Shown here piece after piece: positions 8,004 through 12,644 of a stretch of DNA of 12,644 bases. The number at the start of each line of letters is the position of its first letter. Position 1 is the first letter of the stretch. A program made the translations under genes and the position numbers. The notes under the pieces are model-generated. The model saw only the letters and a list, made by a program, of their open reading frames with translations, was not told the DNA's origin and ran no database searches. Origin of the DNA: Chromatiales bacterium (lineage in GTDB: Bacteria > Pseudomonadota > Gammaproteobacteria > Steroidobacterales > GCA-2729495); contig JAUWKW010000016.1 in assembly GCA_030614035.1 (NCBI GenBank), positions 1 to 12,644 of the forward strand, given 5' to 3'.

Positions 8004-9296
8004 ATGCCATTCAGCACGAAAACCACCACATCATCCGGTCTGGGTCTGACCGGCTACGAGTACTGGAGCAATCCGGTAGGCGATATCGAGTCGCTGAACC
8101 TCAGCGAACGCAGCAACCTGGTCGAGCTGGACCGGAAGGTCCATGAGTTGTGGGGCCTGGGCCGAAATTTTATCCTTGCCTGGTGTGCTTACGATCGAGG
8201 CGTCAAACTGCTAGTCATTCCGCACTACGCGATCGCCGATTACGCGCTGGCCAAGCACGACGACATCGTCTCTTCAAGTGGACGGCTACCGTCCGGGGAT
8301 AGCCAGAACTTCGTCATTGGCCTGTTATCCGGCAGACGACAGCTAACTCTCAGACAAATTCAGAATTCCGCGAAACTGCTCGGCGTGGAAACAGAATACG
8401 TCGGTCTGCGTCAAGCGCTGTCTGATTCACCGGCAGAAGCCGCAATTATCGACAAGCTGATCAAACGTTACAGCGTCAGCTATGTGCAGGATCGAGCAGT
8501 AGCTCTGTTTGATATCGTTGGCTTCAGCCTGCTCAGTCCGTTTGAGCAAATGACCCAGCTCAACAGCCTCTCGTACTCGCTTAATTCAGCACACAGCAAG
8601 ATCCTGGATAGAGCCATTGATATTAGTTTTGCCCGTTCAAGCACCGGCGATGGCTTTTATATCTGGAACCGGGACCGCGGTGTGACGGCGAACACAAATC
8701 TTTACCACCTGATGCACCTCGTGTTGGCCGATAATGCAATTGCGAGGCGTAAAGCGCACGGCAGGACCGTACCGTTACTCCGTGCGTGCTTTCACGTGGG
8801 CAGTTGCTACGAGTTTCACCAAGCGGAAGGCCTTAATCCGACAATATTCAGCGATATAGTTGGCGACGTCACGATCGAACTGGCGCGGATGATCGAACGC
8901 GCAATGCCGGGACAGATTTTTGTCGGCGAGTTCAATGCCGAGCTGCCTCTCTCTGAAGATGCAAGTGCAGATCTGGTTTCCATCGACTCGATCGGTTTTG
9001 TCGACCGGGCGCAGGAAAATCTGTTACAGCTGAACGGATTGGAACTGTCCGGCGAAGCGATCCAGTCTATCAAATGCTACCTGACCGGCAGGCAACAATC
9101 CGATGGCACGTTTAGCGTGCGCAAATTGACGATTCATGACAAACATGGCCTAAGCCATAACGTGTTCAACGCCAAAATCAATATCTATCGCGCCGCCGCC
9201 GAACCGATCTTACTCGGCATCGAGGACCGCCTCTTAAGGGGCGAGGAACTCGATATCCAAACTGTCGAGCACATAATCCCTGACGCCCACCATTGA
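8004..9296 (+). CDS. Unassigned protein with class III nucleotide-cyclase-like domain
   Basis: From ATG 8004 the protein has 430 residues. The reading frame opens further upstream but would then overlap the divergent FAD oxidoreductase gene; no clear ribosome site marks the start. The first 170 or so residues match nothing I recognise. A cyclase homology region follows: ALFDIVGFSLLS carries the first metal Asp, SSTGDGFYIW the second, and FSDIVGDVTIELARMIERAMPGQIFVG resembles the D-x-x-G-D-x-V-N-x-A-A-R-L segment followed by A-x-P-G-x-I. In that alignment the Arg is kept, the transition-state Asn is Ile, and the substrate-selecting Lys/Glu before GD is Ser. A tail DKHGLSHNVFNAKINIYR follows. 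I see no membrane segment. It may be an atypical cyclase or a non-catalytic nucleotide sensor. It stands alone between oppositely oriented genes. Confidence 0.7.
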   Translation: MPFSTKTTTSSGLGLTGYEYWSNPVGDIESLNLSERSNLVELDRKVHELWGLGRNFILAWCAYDRGVKLLVIPHYAIADYALAKHDDIVSSSGRLPSGDSQNFVIGLLSGRRQLTLRQIQNSAKLLGVETEYVGLRQALSDSPAEAAIIDKLIKRYSVSYVQDRAVALFDIVGFSLLSPFEQMTQLNSLSYSLNSAHSKILDRAIDISFARSSTGDGFYIWNRDRGVTANTNLYHLMHLVLADNAIARRKAHGRTVPLLRACFHVGSCYEFHQAEGLNPTIFSDIVGDVTIELARMIERAMPGQIFVGEFNAELPLSEDASADLVSIDSIGFVDRAQENLLQLNGLELSGEAIQSIKCYLTGRQQSDGTFSVRKLTIHDKHGLSHNVFNAKINIYRAAAEPILLGIEDRLLRGEELDIQTVEHIIPDAHH

Positions 9297-9337
9297 CAGC
9301 TGGCCGACTTATCCTGATCTGTAGGTTCGGCTTGAAT

Positions 9338-10393
9338 TTAGTCGCCGTCCGGCGCCGGAAATCCCTTTTGCTGTTCTTGTTGAAACATGGTCCATACGGT
9401 CAGGAACAAAGCGGCGATGACCGGTCCAATTACGAAGCCTGAAACACCAAATACGGTTAACCCGCCCAGCGTCGACAGCAGCACCAGGTAGTCGGGCATT
9501 TTGGTATCCCGACCGACGAGTATCGGCCGCAGCAGATTGTCAACGAGCCCGATAACCAAGACGCCAAATATGATCAAAACAATCCCTTTCTGCCAAGTGC
9601 CATTGGCAATCAGGATTAGCGCGGCGGGACCCCAGACCAAACCTGTTCCCACAACCGGCAACAGCGACATAACAAGCATGACGACGCCCCAAAATACCGC
9701 GCCCTGTATGCCCAATATCGCGAACATCATGCCGCCGAGGAACCCCTGGATGAATCCGATGACCAGGGTGCCTTTGACAGTTGCGCGCGAAACTACGGCG
9801 AACTTGCTGAACAATTCGCGTTCCCGATCATCACCTAAAGGTAGGGCATGGATGATGACCTCGAGTAATTTTTCACCGTCGCGCATGAAAAAAAACAGCA
9901 AGTACAGCATCAGAAAAAACATCACCACAAAACGTGCCGCATTTTGCCCTACGTTCAGCGCCATTGATCCAACAAATCTGCTGCCTGCAACTGCTGCAGA
10001 CGTCAGATTTTTCCCGATCTCGTCGATGTCAAAGCCAATGCGCTCACCAAAGTCCCCCAACTGTGGCAGCAGTGATTGAAGCCAGGTTATTAAAGCCTGT
10101 GGATTAATCTCGCCGCTTTGAACGCGCGCGTAAAAGTCAGTCGCTTCTCGCACAACGGCGGATGCGATCAGTAAGGCGGGAACAATCACCGTGAAAAAAA
10201 TGATAGTGACAGTCAGCATTGCTGCCAGCGAGCTTCGCCCATGTAACAGGCGTTCCAAAAATACCTGGAGTGGATGAAACACGACGCCAAAGGTCGCAGC
10301 CCAAAATATGGGCTGGGCAAAGTCGGCGAGCAGGCCCAGAAATGCCAGTGTGACGAGAACGACCAGGCCGATGAAAAACGAGAATTGAAGCAT
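9338..10393 (-). CDS. AI-2E family transporter / PerM-YdiK-type membrane protein
   Basis: A 351-aa integral inner-membrane protein of the AI-2 exporter (UPF0118/PerM) family. Members are credited with export of autoinducer-2 or other solutes and with Na+/H+ exchange; the substrate here is unknown. Hydrophobic segments occur at the N-terminus (FFIGLVVLVTLAFLGLLA), then AAMLTVTIIFFTVIVPALLIA, then after a soluble stretch FVVMFFLMLYLLFFFMRDGE, and a C-terminal group that includes FWGVVMLVMSLLPVVGTGLVWGP and the family signature DNLLRPILVGRDTKMPDYLVLLSTLGGL. The frame extends to GTG 10450, but ATG 10393 is preceded by AAGG five bases upstream and starts directly at the first membrane helix, so I prefer it. 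It is convergent with the cyclase-like gene (41 bp between stops) and divergent from the sulfotransferase gene. Confidence 0.9.
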   Translation of the reverse strand: MLQFSFFIGLVVLVTLAFLGLLADFAQPIFWAATFGVVFHPLQVFLERLLHGRSSLAAMLTVTIIFFTVIVPALLIASAVVREATDFYARVQSGEINPQALITWLQSLLPQLGDFGERIGFDIDEIGKNLTSAAVAGSRFVGSMALNVGQNAARFVVMFFLMLYLLFFFMRDGEKLLEVIIHALPLGDDRERELFSKFAVVSRATVKGTLVIGFIQGFLGGMMFAILGIQGAVFWGVVMLVMSLLPVVGTGLVWGPAALILIANGTWQKGIVLIIFGVLVIGLVDNLLRPILVGRDTKMPDYLVLLSTLGGLTVFGVSGFVIGPVIAALFLTVWTMFQQEQQKGFPAPDGD

Positions 10394-10531
10394 TCTTGCC
10401 TTTTTGACTAAAACGAATTCATAAGCACGAATGCCGACAACGTCGCCCACACGCGACTAAAGCCAGCATCGGCCGCCATGGTACACCCGAATTGGAGAAT
10501 TTCTTATATTTCCTTTAGGGTGCACGCTAGC

Positions 10532-11641
10532 ATGAAAAATTCCGCCGCCAGCGATGCCGACATCTTCTGTGTGTCTCAAAGCAAGGATTTTTTTGGTCGA
10601 CTGGTTCTTGATAACCCCCGCAGCTGGCGCTGGATCAGCGACCTCGAAACCAAAACGCTGGCCGCACGGCTGGCCGACATTGAGATTGAAAAACCCGTTT
10701 TCATATCCGGTCTGCCCAAATCTGGCGGAAGGATATTGCTCGAGATATTGACAGAACTGCCGGACGTCGCTTCACACCGCAACATGGATTTTCCGCTGCT
10801 GTATACGCCGTATTGGTCAAACCGGCTCTTCAAGTCCACCAAGACCGGCCAATCCACGCAACGAGTCCACCGAGACGCTGCGACGAATTCGCCGAACAGC
10901 CCTGAAGCGATGGAAGAGGCCTTGTGGATGTCATTTTTTTCGGGCCTGCACGAGCCGCGCGAGAGCAATGTGCTGAATGCAACAACCTCGAATGGCTCAT
11001 TCGAGATTTTTTATATTGATCACATCCGCAAATTGCTCCTGGCACGCGATGCCAATCGGTACGTATCAAAGGCTAACTACCACGTTACCCGGCTCGAATA
11101 TCTGCTGAAAATTTTCCCTGATGCACGCTTTGTTATACCCGTTAGGCAGCCGGTAGCGCATATCGCGTCGCTGATTAAGCAAAATGATCTGTTCAGCCGC
11201 GGCCAGAAAGCAAACCCGCGTGCGCGCGCTCATCTGAAACGTGTTGGCGAATTTGAACTCGGCCTTGATCGCAGGCCGATCAATACCGGAAACACGGAAC
11301 GTACCCAGGTGGTGTATCGTGCCTGGCGGCGAGGCGAAGAGATTCGTGGCTGGGCAATCTACTGGAGCCAGATTTACGGGTACCTTGCGGATGTTCTGGA
11401 AAAAAGTCCGGCCGTGCGCGCTGCGTCGATCTTGATTCCGTTTGAGGATTTGTGTACCGAGCCGAAATTAAATGTCCAAAATTTATTTGGCCATTGCGGA
11501 TTTTCGACCAAAGATCACAATATCAAAGCTGCAGCCGGCCAGGTACGTAATCCGACAGACTATGCCAATAGCCTTGCAGATGATGAAATCGCCTTGATAA
11601 ATCTTGAAACCTTTGATACCGCCAAGCGGTTGTGCTACTAG
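10532..11641 (+). CDS. Sulfotransferase family protein (PAPS-dependent type)
   Basis: A 369-aa protein (from ATG 10532) resembling sulfotransferases that move sulfate from PAPS to hydroxyl or amine groups. The 5'-phosphosulfate loop is PVFISGLPKSGGRILLEIL (residues 55-73), where most family members have RSGTT, so the Arg is Lys and the Thr pair is Gly-Arg. The 3'-phosphate site is KANYHVTRLEYLLKIFP followed by ARFVIPVRQPVAHIASLIKQ, with R205 and S213 in the expected places. The acceptor cannot be predicted. The reading frame also has ATG 10478 upstream; that start lacks a ribosome site and adds 18 residues of unlikely composition, whereas 10532 has a distant AGGG. Short A/T-rich stretches suggest a composition unlike the his-lys part. 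It lies 25 bp before the TIGR02444-type gene, so the two may be co-transcribed. Confidence 0.82.
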   Translation: MKNSAASDADIFCVSQSKDFFGRLVLDNPRSWRWISDLETKTLAARLADIEIEKPVFISGLPKSGGRILLEILTELPDVASHRNMDFPLLYTPYWSNRLFKSTKTGQSTQRVHRDAATNSPNSPEAMEEALWMSFFSGLHEPRESNVLNATTSNGSFEIFYIDHIRKLLLARDANRYVSKANYHVTRLEYLLKIFPDARFVIPVRQPVAHIASLIKQNDLFSRGQKANPRARAHLKRVGEFELGLDRRPINTGNTERTQVVYRAWRRGEEIRGWAIYWSQIYGYLADVLEKSPAVRAASILIPFEDLCTEPKLNVQNLFGHCGFSTKDHNIKAAAGQVRNPTDYANSLADDEIALINLETFDTAKRLCY

Positions 11642-11666
11642 CATCAGGCCTACGCCAAATCTCAAC

Positions 11667-12197
11667 ATGCCGAGCAACATTGATTCAGAAGATCGCCTTT
11701 TCTGGACATTCTCTCTGGATGTCTATACACGCCCAGGTATTGCTGACGCCTGCCTGAACCTGCAGGACCAATATGGCTGTGACGTCAACATGGTGCTGTT
11801 CTGCTGCTGGGCCGCGTCGACCGCTGCGGGCCGCCTGGACGATCAAATCATAGTAGCCGCGGTCGCCAGCGTAGAAGAGTGGCAAACAGAGGTAATCAAA
11901 CCCGTGCGCAGCGTTCGCCGGCGACTTGAGGCCGAACTCACTCATGTTGAACATGAGACGGCGGCGCAGCTGAGAGTTGAAATTGGTGCTGCTGAATTGC
12001 ACGCAGAAAGCGTCGAGCAAGACATTCTGGAGAAACTGATCGCGCCCGAACGGGCCGGCCGGAGCAACTCCGGTGCGCAATTGGAAGACGCGGAGTACAA
12101 CCTTCAGAGGTACCTGAAACTGTTGGGAGTCGAGCTCAAAGACGACGGGCTGGAATCGCTGTCGACTATCGTCGCTGGCTTTTGCACCAAACAGTGA
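11667..12197 (+). CDS. TIGR02444 family protein of unknown function
   Basis: A 176-aa protein whose N-terminal part, LFWTFSLDVYTRPGIADACLNLQDQYGCDVNMVLFCCWAAS, is the hallmark of the TIGR02444 (DUF2390) family found in gammaproteobacteria; no biochemical function is known to me. The rest is acidic and helical, with RRRLEAELTHVEHETAAQLRVEIGAAELHAESVEQDILEKL as a probable amphipathic or coiled-coil stretch. I see no signal peptide or membrane segment. The frame is open from TTG 11604, inside the sulfotransferase gene. ATG 11667 gives the usual short lead into the LFW motif and avoids the overlap, but has no visible ribosome site, which would fit reinitiation after the sulfotransferase stop 25 bases upstream. 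It is convergent with the flavin oxidoreductase gene, with 9 bases between stops. Confidence 0.85.
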   Translation: MPSNIDSEDRLFWTFSLDVYTRPGIADACLNLQDQYGCDVNMVLFCCWAASTAAGRLDDQIIVAAVASVEEWQTEVIKPVRSVRRRLEAELTHVEHETAAQLRVEIGAAELHAESVEQDILEKLIAPERAGRSNSGAQLEDAEYNLQRYLKLLGVELKDDGLESLSTIVAGFCTKQ

Positions 12198-12206
12198 CAG
12201 GCTAGC

Positions 12207-12644
12207 CTACTGCAATGCCGGGAGGACCCGTTCACCGAGCAAGCGGATCGAGTCCTCGGGCTGGCCATATAACCTGATCGCTAACTCGTTCACACCGGCC
12301 TGACGGTAGGTCATGATCTGCTCGGTCAGTGAGTCGACATCATCCACGGCACCTGTAAGTGTTAAATGCTCCACCAGCGCATCGACAAGCCGGTCCGGTA
12401 CCCCTTCGATAACCGGTGAATTTGCCGCGTAGGCTTTGGCAAACGCGCCTAAATTATCTTCGACGAAAGCACTGTCGTCTTTATCCATGAATGTCGAGAC
12501 ATACATGTGGTCCAGCAACCCCCTGACAAATAGTTTAGCGCGCGCTTCCTGAACCGCTTGTGCGCGATCGGCTTTGACGTGCCAGGACACCAGATTGCTG
12601 ATGCGAAACTCGGATTCGGACTTCCCGCAATCCGCTAATGCGTC
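12207..12644 (-). CDS. LLM-class (luciferase-like) flavin-dependent oxidoreductase, C-terminal part
   Basis: The frame is open to the window edge, so the N-terminal and central parts are missing. About 145 C-terminal residues are visible, starting DALADCGKSESEFRISNLVSWH. The GTG at 12590 encodes Val inside a conserved stretch (NLVSWHVKADRAQAVQEARAKLFVRGLL) and is not the start. The ending AGVNELAIRLYGQPEDSIRLLGERVLPAL is typical of bacterial luciferase-like monooxygenases and F420- or FMN-dependent reductases, where the last helices close the TIM barrel. Neither cofactor nor substrate can be determined without the missing part. It converges on the TIGR02444-type gene. The stop is TAG at 12209-12207, within a perfect 10-bp palindrome AGGCTAGCCT (12199-12208). 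Confidence 0.82.
   Translation of the reverse strand, partial: DALADCGKSESEFRISNLVSWHVKADRAQAVQEARAKLFVRGLLDHMYVSTFMDKDDSAFVEDNLGAFAKAYAANSPVIEGVPDRLVDALVEHLTLTGAVDDVDSLTEQIMTYRQAGVNELAIRLYGQPEDSIRLLGERVLPALQ

Noticed and set aside
8004..9296. Pycsar anti-phage system built on the cyclase-like gene
   Set aside because: No adjacent TIR or transmembrane effector with a cyclic-nucleotide-binding domain; the neighbours are a divergent dehydrogenase and a convergent PerM-type protein.
12199..12208. Palindrome AGGCTAGCCT between convergent stops as a terminator
   Set aside because: No loop and no T-run follows on either strand; it may be chance.

Overview
The window reads as chromosomal DNA of a gammaproteobacterium with moderately high GC. 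The evidence is the hisA-hisF-hisE order with a hisA/hisF overlap of the kind I recall from E. coli, a fused aspartokinase/diaminopimelate decarboxylase of the type known from Xanthomonadales, and a TIGR02444-type protein. I see no mobile element, CRISPR array, tRNA or rRNA. Both ends cut a gene: hisA on the left and a luciferase-like monooxygenase gene on the right.

Left, 1-1678 (+): the end of a histidine operon, hisA (5' truncated), hisF and hisE, tightly overlapped. hisF appears to begin at an ATT codon, and no hisI lies between hisF and hisE. Middle, 1778-7901 (-): amino-acid and hydroxyacid metabolism. In transcription order these are an FAD-dependent D-2-hydroxyacid dehydrogenase, ilvD (valine/isoleucine synthesis) and a fused lysC-lysA (first and last steps of lysine synthesis). 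The 198-bp gap between ilvD and lysC-lysA holds a strong rho-independent terminator that ends only about 35 nt before the likely lysC-lysA start. Both arms of this terminator have perfect complements upstream in the same leader, so the gap looks like a transcription attenuator.

Right, 8004-12644: less connected genes. These are a 430-aa protein with a class III nucleotide-cyclase-like domain whose transition-state Asn appears replaced (+), an AI-2E/PerM-type membrane protein (-), a PAPS-dependent sulfotransferase-like protein (+), a TIGR02444-family protein (+), and the C-terminal part of an LLM-class flavin-dependent oxidoreductase (-).

The items most worth a second look are the lysC-lysA leader, the ATT start of hisF, and the unassigned cyclase-like protein.
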